Part shown: one piece after another, positions 16,910 to 26,250 of the stretch
How the letters are laid out: each line of letters opens with the position of its first letter
Numbering within the stretch: position 1 is the first letter of the stretch
Source of the DNA: RUG705 sp934101175
Lineage (GTDB): Bacteria > Bacillota_I > Bacilli_A > RF39 > UBA660
NCBI GenBank assembly: GCA_934101175.1
Contig: CAKOQC010000002.1
Coordinates: 1 to 64,000 of the forward strand
Direction: 5' to 3'
Length of the DNA stretch: 64,000 nt
Notes under the pieces: generated by a model
Told to the model about the DNA's origin: nothing
Database searches by the model: none
Seen by the model: only the letters and a program-made list of their open reading frames with translations
Program-made: the position numbers and the translations under genes

Positions 16910-18462
16910 TAGTAGATACTAAGTGGATTTATATGGTAACCACCATTGTATGGAACGCCTCTCCATACACCAAAATCCAAGTGTGTTCCTTCATATGAAT
17001 TTGAGCCCCATGCTGGTGTTGGGACAACATAACCAGTATTACCCATTGTGGCAATTTTTTGACCACGAGATACCGTTTGGCCTGGTTTTACTAATATAGT
17101 ATTTAAATGCATATATTGTGTATAATAATTACCAATATTATGGTTTATGATAATGTAATTACCTCTAGTTTGATTACAACTAGTGTTACCTCTTACACAA
17201 CCTGAACCAACAGCATATACTGTTCCATTGTTAGCGGCATATATTGGAGAACCAAAGCCGACATAAATGTCGATAGCGGCATGGAATGAACCCCAACGAT
17301 ACTGATAGTATGTTGTAATAGTATACGGTGTACTTGTAGGCCATGCCCAGTATGATAAATCAGCAACATTAGGAATATATTTGTCTCCTTTAACAAGAAT
17401 TTTGCTCACAGAAGGCTTAATTTCACTACTTCCTACTAAAGCAACGTCTACTAATTGTCCATTAATATACTGATATTTACGGGTTACTTTATCAAGACCA
17501 TCTTCACCTTCTCTTTCAACATAAGAGTATCCTACTACTAACTCATCATCATATTTTATTTCAGTTTGATATTTTTGTACTTCTTCTTGAACAGAGTGTT
17601 TTTCTACTACAATACTAATTATTGGATTAATTAAGCCTACTACTACTCTTTGTGATTCGTATAGTAAATTATTGACACTAGTAAATTCAGGGTTCGCTAT
17701 TAAAAATTCTTGAGTATTTAACTTATTATCATTAGCAATACTCTCAATAGTATCTCCTTCTTTTACAATGTAAGTGCTTTGTTCTTTAGTAGTCCCATAT
17801 AATAAATATTTTGTTAATAAGGATTTTTCAGTGAATATTTCTTCAGATGTAGGGATATATCCTTCTTTATATGTAACTTTTTCTTTTATATATATGTCTT
17901 CAATTAATTCACCAGTGTCTACGATAGCTTCTTGAGTAGAGTTCATAAATTTAGTGTATGAATCGTTATCTACAAAGGCTTTAACTATATCTACGATGGC
18001 TTCATCAAATATTTCTTTATTGATAACATTAATAGTTATTGTTTCAGTTTTCTTTTTATCTTCTTTTTCTTCTTGCTCTTCTCCATCATCAGATATTTCC
18101 TTTTCAATATCTATTATAATTCCTTTGATGGTAAAATTTTGTTGTTTTACTAACATGTTATATATTTCTTCATTAGTATTAGTTTTATTGTTATAAGTAA
18201 CAACTTTTTTTATTTCAACACCTTTAGGAGTATATATTTTATCAACATTATATTTTTCTTTTAGTTTTTCTTCTTGGTGATTGATATATTCATTAAAGGC
18301 ATCTTTAGACTCAACAGTTCCTATTTTTTTACCTTCTACATAGACAGCATATACTTCACTAGGGTTCTTATTAGTAGTTAACTTAAATCCTACTAAGAAG
18401 ATACTAGCAATTGTTAGAACAATAACAATAATAAGACTTGGAGACCATTTCTTATTTTTCAT
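16909..18462 (-). CDS. M23 peptidoglycan peptidase with LysM and G5 domains
   Basis: 517 residues from ATG 18462, preceded by AGGATGGTGG; it overlaps the end of dnaB by 11 nt. Architecture: membrane helix 'SLIIVIVLTIASIFLVGF', a large Glu/Lys-rich extracytoplasmic part, LysM-like 'YIVKEGDTIESIANDNKLNTQEFLIANP', a G5-type region 'VQEEVQKYQTEIKYDDELVVGYSYVEREGEDGLDKVTRKY', and C-terminal M23. The zinc motif HxxxD is 'SFHAAIDI', but HxH reads 'THLDFGV', so the last zinc ligand His is an Asp. It probably cleaves or binds peptidoglycan cross-links outside the cell. The dnaB-M23-walJ order suggests one transcript. Confidence 0.9.
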   Translation of the reverse strand: MKNKKWSPSLIIVIVLTIASIFLVGFKLTTNKNPSEVYAVYVEGKKIGTVESKDAFNEYINHQEEKLKEKYNVDKIYTPKGVEIKKVVTYNNKTNTNEEIYNMLVKQQNFTIKGIIIDIEKEISDDGEEQEEKEDKKKTETITINVINKEIFDEAIVDIVKAFVDNDSYTKFMNSTQEAIVDTGELIEDIYIKEKVTYKEGYIPTSEEIFTEKSLLTKYLLYGTTKEQSTYIVKEGDTIESIANDNKLNTQEFLIANPEFTSVNNLLYESQRVVVGLINPIISIVVEKHSVQEEVQKYQTEIKYDDELVVGYSYVEREGEDGLDKVTRKYQYINGQLVDVALVGSSEIKPSVSKILVKGDKYIPNVADLSYWAWPTSTPYTITTYYQYRWGSFHAAIDIYVGFGSPIYAANNGTVYAVGSGCVRGNTSCNQTRGNYIIINHNIGNYYTQYMHLNTILVKPGQTVSRGQKIATMGNTGYVVPTPAWGSNSYEGTHLDFGVWRGVPYNGGYHINPLSIY

Positions 18463-19798
18463 TAGTACCACCATCCTTTTTAAGTGATAGGAACGTTGAT
18501 GTTTTCTTTTTAAATAGCATATCAATTGTTGCTGTTGGTCCATTACGATGTTTTAGGATAATTAGTTGAATTGGTGAAGGAATTGAATCATCGGTAATTG
18601 GAACGTCAACATCAGGAGCATGTAGTGCTGCAACGATGTCGGCATCCTGTTCAATTGCACCAGATTCTCTCAAGTCACTTAACACCGGTTTTTTATCTTC
18701 TCTTTTTTCAACACTTCTGGATAACTGTGATAAGGCAATTACAGGAACATTAAGTTCTAGAGCCATAGTTTTTAATTTACGGGAGATTTCAGAAATTTCT
18801 TGTTGTCTTGCACCTTGATATTTTCCTGAAGAGTCAATTAACTGTAAGTAATCGATAACTACTAAGCCTAGGCCTTCACCTTGAGTAGATAGACGGCGAC
18901 ATTTGGCTTGAATTTCACTAGCAGTTGTAGCAGTGCCATCATGGAAATAAATATTTGTATCTGCTAACTGACTGATTGCTTCATTAATACGACGATAATC
19001 TTCATTTTCTAATCTTCCTGTTTGAAGTTTTTTATTATCGATTTGTCCTAGTGAACTAATCATTCTTAGTACTAATTGTTCAGCAGGCATTTCTAGTGAG
19101 AAAATAGCAATATTTTTCTTAGTAGACTTAGCAGCAGCGGCTGCTATATTTAGAGCAAATGCTGTTTTACCTACGGCAGGACGGGCTGCAATAATTATTA
19201 ACTGAGTTTCATGAAGACCTTCAGTAACATTATCTAAATCTCTTAGACCGGTTGTTAGACCTGTTATTTTACCTTTATTTTTAACCAACTGTTCAATATC
19301 TTCTTGAGTTTTATTTAATACATCTTGAATTTTTCTAAACTCAGTAGTTCTTCTAGTTTTACCTACATTTAAAATTTCTTTTTCGGCTAATTCAACAGCT
19401 TCTGAGACATCAACCTCATTTTCATTAGCTTTTTTCTCGATGGCAGTAGCTGTTTCAATCAATTTTCTTAAAGTATACTTTTCTACTACTATGTTAATAT
19501 AATATTCAATATTAGCACCAGTAGCAACGCTATTAATTATTTCTGATAAATATTCAACACCACCGATTTGACTTAAGATATTACGATCTACTAATTCGGT
19601 TGTGACAGTATTAACATCAATAGGACTTCTTTTTTGATACAAATCTTTTATTACCTCAAAAATTCTGGCATTACTATCTAAATAGAAATATTCTTTTTCG
19701 ACATCTTCACAGCCTTTTTGAAGGGAAGATTTTGACCAAAACATAGAACCTATAAGGGCTTTTTCAGCATCTATATTATTTGGTAATCCTTTATTCAT
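18452..19798 (-). CDS. dnaB: Replicative DNA helicase DnaB
   Basis: 448 residues from ATG 19798, which has AGGTGAATAC upstream (an in-frame ATG 27 nt earlier lacks a site). N-terminal DnaB domain 'LPNNIDAEKALIGSMFW', then the RecA-like motor: Walker A 'AARPAVGKTAFALNIA', 'IFSLEMPAEQLVLRM', Walker B 'LGLVVIDYLQLI', 'LSQLSRSVEKREDKKPVLSDLRESGAIEQDADIV' and 'KHRNGPTATIDMLF'. The hexamer moves 5'-3' on the lagging strand at the fork. Clustering with rplI, rpsR, ssb and rpsF matches the Bacilli order. Confidence 0.97.
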   Translation of the reverse strand: MNKGLPNNIDAEKALIGSMFWSKSSLQKGCEDVEKEYFYLDSNARIFEVIKDLYQKRSPIDVNTVTTELVDRNILSQIGGVEYLSEIINSVATGANIEYYINIVVEKYTLRKLIETATAIEKKANENEVDVSEAVELAEKEILNVGKTRRTTEFRKIQDVLNKTQEDIEQLVKNKGKITGLTTGLRDLDNVTEGLHETQLIIIAARPAVGKTAFALNIAAAAAKSTKKNIAIFSLEMPAEQLVLRMISSLGQIDNKKLQTGRLENEDYRRINEAISQLADTNIYFHDGTATTASEIQAKCRRLSTQGEGLGLVVIDYLQLIDSSGKYQGARQQEISEISRKLKTMALELNVPVIALSQLSRSVEKREDKKPVLSDLRESGAIEQDADIVAALHAPDVDVPITDDSIPSPIQLIILKHRNGPTATIDMLFKKKTSTFLSLKKDGGTNEK

Positions 19799-19864
19799 GT
19801 ATTCACCTACCCTATAAGTCATCACATGACTTCTTATATATGATTATACTATAAAATAGAAAAT

Positions 19865-19945
19865 ATGTCATTATTTATATTGAATGTTATTTTAAATTCG
19901 AAGTTAGTGAATAAATGTTACTAAGATTTGAAAATGAATATTACT
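19865..19945. other. AT-rich imperfect hairpin in the dnaB leader region
   Basis: ATTTTAAAT...ATTTGAAAAT and TTAGT/ACTAA pair around a short loop, in the gap between dnaB and rplI. It may be part of the dnaB 5' leader. No known regulatory RNA was recognised. Confidence 0.3.
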
Positions 19946-19987
19946 ATATATTTATTTTCATCTAACTTACAATAAATAGATACTTAA

Positions 19988-20037
19988 AAAGACTATCATA
20001 TATAGCTACTTTATATTTGTAGCCTTGATAGTCTTAA
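19988..20037 (-). terminator. Nested-stem terminator downstream of rplI
   Basis: AAGACTATCA/TGATAGTCTT encloses a second stem AGCTAC/GTAGCC. On the minus strand a T-rich tract follows. It lies directly after rplI. Confidence 0.8.
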
Positions 20038-20040
20038 TAA

Positions 20041-20484
20041 TTACTTTTCTTTAATAGTTATTTTTAATTCAGCTTCAACTTCTTTATGAAGTTCTATTTT
20101 TACATGATGTACTCCAAGTAAGTTTAATGGGGTATCTAACTTAATTTTCTTTTTATCGATAGTGTATCCTAATTGTGTAAGTTTTTCTTCAATTTGTTTG
20201 GTAGAAATATTACCAAAAGTTTTGCCATCTTTACCAGCTTTTACTTCAAAGATAATGTTTTCTTTAGCTAGCTTTTCTTTTATTATTTCAGATTCTTTAA
20301 CTGCTTTATCATAAGCAGCTTTTTTATTTTTTAAATCTTCAGTTAGTCTTTCATTACTTGTTTTAGTGTATTTAACAGCATAGCCATTCTTAATTAGATA
20401 ATTAGTAGCATAGCCATCAGATACTTCTTTTATTTCTCCTGTTTTACCTTGTTTCTTTAAATCTTTGATAAAAATTACTTTCAT
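20041..20484 (-). CDS. rplI: 50S ribosomal protein L9
   Basis: 147 residues. N-terminal RNA-binding domain 'MKVIFIKDLKKQGKTGEIKEVSDGYATNYLIKNGYAV' carries the L9 signature; a long connecting helix and a C-terminal domain with 'AGKDGKTFGNISTKQIEEKL' follow. L9 binds 23S rRNA domain V and aids reading-frame fidelity. It sits between dnaB and rpsR as in other Bacilli. Confidence 0.97.
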   Translation of the reverse strand: MKVIFIKDLKKQGKTGEIKEVSDGYATNYLIKNGYAVKYTKTSNERLTEDLKNKKAAYDKAVKESEIIKEKLAKENIIFEVKAGKDGKTFGNISTKQIEEKLTQLGYTIDKKKIKLDTPLNLLGVHHVKIELHKEVEAELKITIKEK

Positions 20485-20632
20485 AATATCACTTTCCTTT
20501 CATTAATTATAGCATAAATACTAATAAATTGCACTAAATGAACACTTTTTTGTGGCTTTCAACAATGATAATTTGATATTTGTAGTTATCAACAAATGCT
20601 GTTTATAGATAATTATAAAATTTTGTAAAGAA

Positions 20633-20660
20633 AAAATAAGCATAATAGAATGCCTATTTT
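20633..20660 (-). terminator. Terminator of the rpsF-ssb-rpsR operon
   Basis: On the minus strand AATAGGCAT/ATGCTTATT is followed by TTTTTT. The stem overlaps the last codons of rpsR. Confidence 0.8.
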
Positions 20661-20872
20661 GTTGTATATGGTATAAATCCCATGAATCTTGCTAATTTAA
20701 CTTGTTCTGCTACATGGCGTTGGTGTTTAGCACATGTTCCAGTGAATCTTCTTGGTAAAATTTTACCTGAATCATTAATATATTTACTAATTATATCAAC
20801 ATTTTTGTAATCTACTGGTTTTCCCATGCACATATAGCATACTTTTTTTCTTTTCTTACGAAATTCTGCCAT
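20654..20872 (-). CDS. rpsR: 30S ribosomal protein S18
   Basis: 72 residues from ATG 20872 with AAAGGAGGAAC 6 nt upstream; an in-frame upstream ATG lies inside ssb. Contains 'KVCYMCMGKP' and 'RRFTGTCAKHQRHV', so a zinc-type CxxC...CxxxH form, and 'ARFMGFIPY'. S18 pairs with S6 on the platform of the small subunit. Last gene of the rpsF-ssb-rpsR operon. Confidence 0.97.
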   Translation of the reverse strand: MAEFRKKRKKVCYMCMGKPVDYKNVDIISKYINDSGKILPRRFTGTCAKHQRHVAEQVKLARFMGFIPYTTK

Positions 20873-20888
20873 TTTTGTTCCTCCTTTT

Positions 20889-21353
20889 TTAGAAAGGTAA
20901 TTCGCTATCACTAATTTCTACTTTTTCTCCAAAACTTGCAAATGGATCATTGTCTATTGAAGTTGTTTCTGGAGAAGATGGCATACCAACATCGAATGGG
21001 TTTTCATCAGCTTGACTTTGAACGGCTCTGCCTTGATCATTAGCTGATCCTAAAAATTCAACATTGCTAGCTATTACTTCAGTGACATATACTTTTTTAC
21101 CTTCATTATTGTCGTAGTTTCTAGTTTGAATTCTTCCTTCAACTGCTACTTGACGACCTTTTGAAAGATATTTAGCAACATTTTCTGCTGCTTTATTCCA
21201 GATAGTAACATTTATAAAATCTGTTTCTGGTTCTCTTCCTTGAGATACTGGTCTTGATATAGCCACACTTATTTGACATACAGGCATACCGCTTGTAGTG
21301 TGTCTTAATTCAGGATCTCTTGATAATCTTCCAATTAAAAATACTTTATTCAT
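20889..21353 (-). CDS. ssb: Single-stranded DNA-binding protein
   Basis: 154 residues. OB-fold 'MNKVFLIGRLSRDPELRHTTSGMPVCQISVAIS' and 'DFINVTIWNKAAENVAKYLSKGRQVAVEGRI', a flexible linker, and the acidic tail '...EKVEISDSELPF', matching the conserved C-terminal partner-binding motif (DDxLPF-like). It coats ssDNA during replication and repair. It lies between rpsF and rpsR, 8 nt after rpsF. Confidence 0.97.
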   Translation of the reverse strand: MNKVFLIGRLSRDPELRHTTSGMPVCQISVAISRPVSQGREPETDFINVTIWNKAAENVAKYLSKGRQVAVEGRIQTRNYDNNEGKKVYVTEVIASNVEFLGSANDQGRAVQSQADENPFDVGMPSSPETTSIDNDPFASFGEKVEISDSELPF

Positions 21354-21361
21354 TGTTCCTC

Positions 21362-21652
21362 CTACTTTTCAACATTTAGTATTAAATGTCTTATTACTGA
21401 TTCATCGATTGATGCAATACGATCAAATTCTTTGATTGCTTTATCGCTATTTGAATCAACATTGTATAAGTAATAGAAACCAGACTTGAATCCTTTTATC
21501 TCATAGGCAAATTCTTTTTGTCCTAATTCTTTAGATAAAGTGATTGTAGCTTTGTTATCAGTTAAAGTTTTTTCTAACTTTTTAACAGTATCTTTAACAG
21601 CTTTTTCTTCTAAATCAGGTCTTACGATGAACATTATTTCATACTTTCTCAT
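21362..21652 (-). CDS. rpsF: 30S ribosomal protein S6
   Basis: 96 residues with 'MRKYEIMFIVRPDLEEKAVKDTVKKLEKTL' and 'LGQKEFAYEIKGFKSGFYYLYNVDS', the S6 core, ending 'ESVIRHLILNVEK'. First gene of the S6-SSB-S18 operon, normally autoregulated by the S6:S18 complex. Confidence 0.97.
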   Translation of the reverse strand: MRKYEIMFIVRPDLEEKAVKDTVKKLEKTLTDNKATITLSKELGQKEFAYEIKGFKSGFYYLYNVDSNSDKAIKEFDRIASIDESVIRHLILNVEK

Positions 21653-21666
21653 TTTTGCACCTCCTT

Positions 21667-21700
21667 ATGGTCTTGTGGCCTTTTCAGGCAAGCAAGGTAT
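21667..21700 (-). promoter_or_regulatory. Possible S6:S18 leader hairpin of rpsF
   Basis: The rpsF leader contains a GCCT-GAAA-AGGC hairpin flanked by CTTG/CAAG, 20-45 nt before the start. An S6:S18-binding leader is known upstream of rpsF in many bacteria; I cannot confirm its exact consensus here. Confidence 0.35.
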
Positions 21701-21817
21701 AGAACTTTCGTTCAAGTGGTATTATAGCAGATTATTTTTAGGTTGTAAAGAAAAAATGATAATATTGATGGGAAAAAGCGATAAATATTAATTAGATGTA
21801 ACAACGTTAGTTGCCTA

Positions 21818-23695
21818 CTATTCAATCTGAGAAAGAATGGTACGAAAGGCACTACGTTCAAGAGCATCACCACCTCGATTACTAAAACTCAATATTCCCG
21901 CATTAGAACCGCTTGCATAACTTCCTCCTCGTAAAAGCCATGGATATGTAGCATTAACAAAATCTGCATTGTCATTATACCATTTAGTCGTTTCGGACAA
22001 ACCTTGTCCATAACATATTTCATTATTGCATGCTGTTAAAGGACTTATCGAAGTGTCACTTGAAGCCTTATAGACATCATAATATTTGTCATCTGGAAAT
22101 GCTACACCTGTATATTGGTCACCAGACGTTCCTATTAATCCAGTAAATCCAGAATTACTCGATATACTAGTACCACTCCATAATCGTCCATCTGAATTAG
22201 CAAATATCCCCATTAAATATTCCCATGCTCCGCCTGACATATCATATATTCCAGTGATATTTCCTGTTGTACTTGCTACTTTTGTTAAATCTCTTGTACT
22301 ACTTTTGGTATTGGTATTATAGTTTAGCAAATATCCATCCCAAGTATAGAAACCATAATTATTATATTGTGTTGATGAGGTTTGACCCGTATATGTGTTA
22401 TTTATCGAAGTACTACCACCAACGTTACCGCCACTTCTTCCGGTGTAATATAATGATGAATTATTGATATATACTTCTCTATTTATGCCATATTTTGAAT
22501 GTGATAAATACGCAACTGCACCCCATTCACTATTCTTCATCATATGACTATCTAACTTTGAAGTTATTCCATATGTTGTACTATTAAATAGCTTAGCAGT
22601 AATATTTTGTGTTGAAATATTTTGACTTCGTAACGAAGATACATCTGGTAATATTGTAGGATTACTTGCTGAACCAGTTGTTTCAAACTTACCTACCCAT
22701 ATACCTGATAGCTCTGTATCCCCAAATGTAAATGCCGGATGAGTTCTATATTCGCCAACTTGTGTTCCTACTGATTTTTCTGTATCTTTAGTTTCAAATT
22801 CAATCTCAATTTCTTGTTCCTTCCCTACTGCACTAGTGCCTGTTTCCCATATCTTATACTTGTATCTCGGTATCCAGACATAATATGCTAAAATATCTGC
22901 TTGATTAACTTCTACTCCAGGATTAGCTTTGTAATATGCTCTAGTTTGTGTACCATTTTCTTTTACTAATACTGCATTCGCCCATTCTTGATTGTCATAG
23001 TCATACCAAGAACTGTCAGTACTAGATATGGTTTTTATTACTGTACCATTTGATGTATCAAAGACGATTGGTATCATTCCATCATCAAGTACTGGAGTAT
23101 CAGATCCTTCTCCTTGATCAATACAACTACCGTTTAATGAAAGTTCAAACGATTGGTTCATGGTATCTGAACTAGTTTCTTTAGCATCTAACCATATCCA
23201 TAAATAATATATTTCTGTTACTGTAGCACTATATTCCTTACTACTAAGTAATTCTATTTTATCTCCAGTAGATTTTTCTTTAAAATTACCTGATACAATA
23301 ACTCCTGTATCCTTATCTGTACTACTTGTATTTAAAACATACATTAAATTATCACTATTAGATAATCCTGATGTAATATTTTTTATATCAAACCACAAGT
23401 CCATATAAATAGTTTTACCTTCTTTGCTTATCCTAGGCATTACTTTTACTGCTCTTTTTATATAATTAGCAGTCGTATTATCATTAACTTCTGTTGGTAT
23501 TAGATTAATTGTACCAGATGTTATATCTCCACCACCATCAGCTGCACAACTAAAATCTCCTTCAATGGTGAAATTAACCACTGTTTTTTGTGCCTCTGTA
23601 CTCTGCCAATTCCAATATGCTAATGTTCCGCCAATAATTGCAATTACCAGTCCAAATATAGCAACTATTATCAATGTTTTCTTATTCTTTTCCAT
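21818..23695 (-). CDS. Surface protein: TasA-like N-terminus, FGE/C-type-lectin-like C-terminus
   Basis: 625 residues. N-terminal membrane segment 'TLIIVAIFGLVIAIIGGTLAYWNW' is of the SipW/TasA-type signal form ('TLAYWNWQSTEAQK'), followed by a beta-rich domain to about residue 190. From about 300 the protein resembles formylglycine-generating-enzyme/C-type lectin folds: 'ISGIYDMSGGAWEYLMGIF' and the end 'YPWLLRGGSYASGSNAGILSFSNRGGDALERSAFRTIL' (RGGSW...RSAFR pattern). Its Ser/Thr/Asn-rich, GC-richer codon use differs from neighbours, hinting at transfer. Such C-terminal folds serve as diversified ligand-binding displays or as adhesins; no reverse transcriptase is in the window. The catalytic cysteines of true FGE were not identified. 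Confidence 0.7.
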   Translation of the reverse strand: MEKNKKTLIIVAIFGLVIAIIGGTLAYWNWQSTEAQKTVVNFTIEGDFSCAADGGGDITSGTINLIPTEVNDNTTANYIKRAVKVMPRISKEGKTIYMDLWFDIKNITSGLSNSDNLMYVLNTSSTDKDTGVIVSGNFKEKSTGDKIELLSSKEYSATVTEIYYLWIWLDAKETSSDTMNQSFELSLNGSCIDQGEGSDTPVLDDGMIPIVFDTSNGTVIKTISSTDSSWYDYDNQEWANAVLVKENGTQTRAYYKANPGVEVNQADILAYYVWIPRYKYKIWETGTSAVGKEQEIEIEFETKDTEKSVGTQVGEYRTHPAFTFGDTELSGIWVGKFETTGSASNPTILPDVSSLRSQNISTQNITAKLFNSTTYGITSKLDSHMMKNSEWGAVAYLSHSKYGINREVYINNSSLYYTGRSGGNVGGSTSINNTYTGQTSSTQYNNYGFYTWDGYLLNYNTNTKSSTRDLTKVASTTGNITGIYDMSGGAWEYLMGIFANSDGRLWSGTSISSNSGFTGLIGTSGDQYTGVAFPDDKYYDVYKASSDTSISPLTACNNEICYGQGLSETTKWYNDNADFVNATYPWLLRGGSYASGSNAGILSFSNRGGDALERSAFRTILSQIE

Positions 23696-23920
23696 ACATT
23701 CTCCTTCAAAAAAGTCCTCAAGTATTCAACTTGATAATTTTATAGAAGTGCGATAACGCCTTGAAAACATTGATTTTATGTAAGTTTTTAAACAAATTTA
23801 ATGATGATTTTTTATTACAAAAATGTGACTACAAATATTGCATAATTCCTTTATTTATAGTATAATTTAGTCATGATAGAGAGTTGTAAAGTTGAATACT
23901 TTATAACTTTTTTATTTAAA

Positions 23921-23940
23921 AACTCCACTAATGTGAAGTT
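23921..23940 (-). terminator. Terminator of spoVIF
   Basis: AACTTCAC/GTGGAGTT with an ATTA loop on the minus strand, followed by TTTTTA. It adjoins the spoVIF stop. Confidence 0.75.
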
Positions 23941-23941
23941 C

Positions 23942-24190
23942 TTATTCATTATAATATTTATCAATATTATTTGGTACTTTATCATTTATTACGGCATTAA
24001 TTATTTTATCCTCTTGTTCTTTTGACACCGGTCTTCCAGTCATTTCTGAGAGAGTACCAATTACCTCTTTTAAAGTCTTTTCATCTTTCATATTACCATT
24101 TTGAAGTTTACTAGCTAAAGAAAGAATAGTATCTTTATCAACCTTTGTTTTCTTTTCTACCTTTTTAAAAAAATTATCTGAAAATCCCAT
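23942..24190 (-). CDS. spoVIF: Stage VI sporulation protein F
   Basis: 82 residues. 'NFFKKVEKKTKVDKDTILSLASKLQNGNMKDEKTLKEVIGTLSEMTGRPVSKEQEDKIINAV' fits SpoVIF (YjcC): 'NFFDNIEKKTGV', 'SLQNANFKDEKT', 'NRPVSKELEDKI'. SpoVIF is a spore coat-assembly protein made in the mother cell, acting with or near GerE-dependent coat genes. The gene stands alone with its own terminator. Confidence 0.9.
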   Translation of the reverse strand: MGFSDNFFKKVEKKTKVDKDTILSLASKLQNGNMKDEKTLKEVIGTLSEMTGRPVSKEQEDKIINAVINDKVPNNIDKYYNE

Positions 24191-24264
24191 AATTCCTCCT
24201 TATGATAATAGTATATGTTAGTAAGGCTTGGATGATAAAAGAAAAATACTCTTTTTGGGAGTAT

Positions 24265-25575
24265 TTATTTTTCACTACGATTTTTAAATTCTATTTCGAT
24301 TGGTGTTCCTTCAAAGTCAAAAGATTCTCTGATTTTGTTTTCAAGATATCTTTCATATGAGAAGTGAACAAGATTTTTGCTGTTGACGCTGAAAACGAAT
24401 TTTGGAGGAGTTATTCCTTTTTGAGCTACAAAATATATTTTTAGTCTTTTTCCTTTGTATGAAGGAGGTTGATTTAGAATAACAGCATCTCTTATTACGT
24501 CATTTAGAACACTTGTTTTGATTTCCTTTTTAGAGTTTTCATATACTTTCTTTATTTCTGGCATTAGGGTATGAATTCTTTTTTTAGTTTTTGCTGATAG
24601 GAACACTATTGGTACATATGATAAAAATTGAAATTCAGCACGCATTAATTTAGTATATTCAGCAATAGTTTTATCTTTGATAGTATCCCATTTGTTAACT
24701 ACTAATACTAATGGTTTTCCTGCTTCAAGGGCATAACTAGCAATATGTTTATCATGTTCTATGATACCTTCTTCAGCGTTTATAACTACTACACAGACGT
24801 TACTTCTTTCAATGGCTTTCATGGCACGAATAACACTATATTTTTCGATGTTTTCGTATATTTTACCACTCTTTCTAATGCCAGCAGTATCTATAATAAC
24901 ATAATCTTCCTTGTCATATGTAAAAGGTGTATCAATAGCATCTCTAGTAGTACCTGCTATATTACTAACAATAGATTTTTCTTCATTAACAATAGCATTT
25001 ACTAGACTACTTTTTCCTACATTAGGACGTCCTATTACACAGAATTTTATTTTATCATCTATAAGGTTAACTTCTTCTTGAGGAGTAAAGTCTTTAGTTA
25101 TTTCATCAAGTAAGTCCCCTATTCCTAGATTATGTTCACCACTTATAGGTAGGATGTCTGGAAAACCTAATTCATAATAATTATATATATCATTTTTTCT
25201 TTTCTCATTATCGATCTTGTTAACTGCTAAAATTATTTTTTTGCCACTTTTCATAAGCATATCTCTTATTTTAAAGTCATTAGCATTTAAATCTTCTTTT
25301 CCATCGATTATGAAGATAATAACATCGGCTTCATCAATAGCTAGAGTTGCTTGAACGATTATTTCTTTATTAAAATCAGCATCTGATAAATCAATACCAC
25401 CAGTATCTATAAGATGAAATTTATAGTTATTGTATACTACATCGCCATATATTCTATCTCTAGTTACTCCGGGAGTATCTTCAATAATAGATATTTTTTT
25501 ACCTACTAATTTGTTAAAGATAGTAGATTTTCCAACATTAGGACGACCTACTAAAGCTACAGTGGGAATTCTCAT
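24265..25575 (-). CDS. der: Ribosome-assembly GTPase Der (EngA)
   Basis: 436 residues from ATG 25575 (AAGGAGGTAAAT upstream; the seven preceding in-frame codons lie in engB). Two tandem GTPase domains: G1 'GRPNVGKST' twice (second as 'GRPNVGKSS'), G3 'DTGG' and 'DTAGI', G4 'NKID' and 'NKWD', plus a KH-like C-terminal domain ('GKRLKIYFVAQKGITPPKFVFSVN'). Needed for 50S assembly. It follows engB by 10 nt. Confidence 0.97.
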   Translation of the reverse strand: MRIPTVALVGRPNVGKSTIFNKLVGKKISIIEDTPGVTRDRIYGDVVYNNYKFHLIDTGGIDLSDADFNKEIIVQATLAIDEADVIIFIIDGKEDLNANDFKIRDMLMKSGKKIILAVNKIDNEKRKNDIYNYYELGFPDILPISGEHNLGIGDLLDEITKDFTPQEEVNLIDDKIKFCVIGRPNVGKSSLVNAIVNEEKSIVSNIAGTTRDAIDTPFTYDKEDYVIIDTAGIRKSGKIYENIEKYSVIRAMKAIERSNVCVVVINAEEGIIEHDKHIASYALEAGKPLVLVVNKWDTIKDKTIAEYTKLMRAEFQFLSYVPIVFLSAKTKKRIHTLMPEIKKVYENSKKEIKTSVLNDVIRDAVILNQPPSYKGKRLKIYFVAQKGITPPKFVFSVNSKNLVHFSYERYLENKIRESFDFEGTPIEIEFKNRSEK

Positions 25576-25585
25576 ATTTACCTCC

Positions 25586-26176
25586 TTATTTTTCAATATC
25601 TAGGGTTTCAATAAGCTTAGTGTATACCTCTTGTTTACCTAGTTTAGTAACACTAGAGAATAAAATTAAATCTTCTTTTGAAACATCTAGTGTTTTAGCA
25701 ATAATACTTGAATTTTTATCATGATTACCTTTACTTATTTTATCAACTTTTGTACAAATAATAGTAACAGGTATATTATAATGTTTTAAATAATTATACA
25801 TTAAGACATCATCATCAGTAGGTTTATGTCTAAAATCTACTAACATGAAGACCATTTTTAAGTTTTCTCTTTTTTCTAAATAGTCTTCCATAATAAGACC
25901 AAATTTATTTTTTAATTGTTTACTTACCTTGGCAAAACCATATCCAGGAGCATCTACTAAATAGAAGAAATCATTAATTAGATAGAAGTTTAGGGTTTGG
26001 GTTTTTCCTGGTTTTGCACTAGTTCTAGCAAAATTCTTTCTATTTATTAATGTATTAATAAAACTACTTTTTCCAACGTTTGAACGTCCTACTAATAGAT
26101 ATTCATTTTTGTTATCTGTAGGGAATTGACTGGCTCTTACGGCAGAAATAGTTAATTTAACATCTAAAATTTTCAC
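25586..26176 (-). CDS. engB: Ribosome-biogenesis GTPase YsxC/EngB
   Basis: 196 residues if started at the GTG 26174-26176, which has GGTGAT four nt upstream and gives the usual EngB length; the longer in-frame ATG options add an atypical hydrophobic tail. Motifs: 'LLVGRSNVGKSSFINTLINR' (G1), 'RTSAKPGKTQTLNFYLI' (G2), 'DAPGYGFA' (G3), 'TKVDK' (G4), 'FSSVTKLG' (G5). EngB is involved in late 50S maturation. Operon with der. Confidence 0.94.
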   Translation of the reverse strand: MKILDVKLTISAVRASQFPTDNKNEYLLVGRSNVGKSSFINTLINRKNFARTSAKPGKTQTLNFYLINDFFYLVDAPGYGFAKVSKQLKNKFGLIMEDYLEKRENLKMVFMLVDFRHKPTDDDVLMYNYLKHYNIPVTIICTKVDKISKGNHDKNSSIIAKTLDVSKEDLILFSSVTKLGKQEVYTKLIETLDIEK

Positions 26177-26250
26177 ACAAATCACCAGTATCATTATATA
26201 AAAAAAATAGAAAATAGTCAAATATGTGGTAAAATTAGAGTGTGATGTGT

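Noticed and set aside
21818..23695. Diversity-generating retroelement target as a firm call
   Set aside because: The lectin-like end fits, but the window has no reverse transcriptase or template repeat; kept only as a hypothesis.
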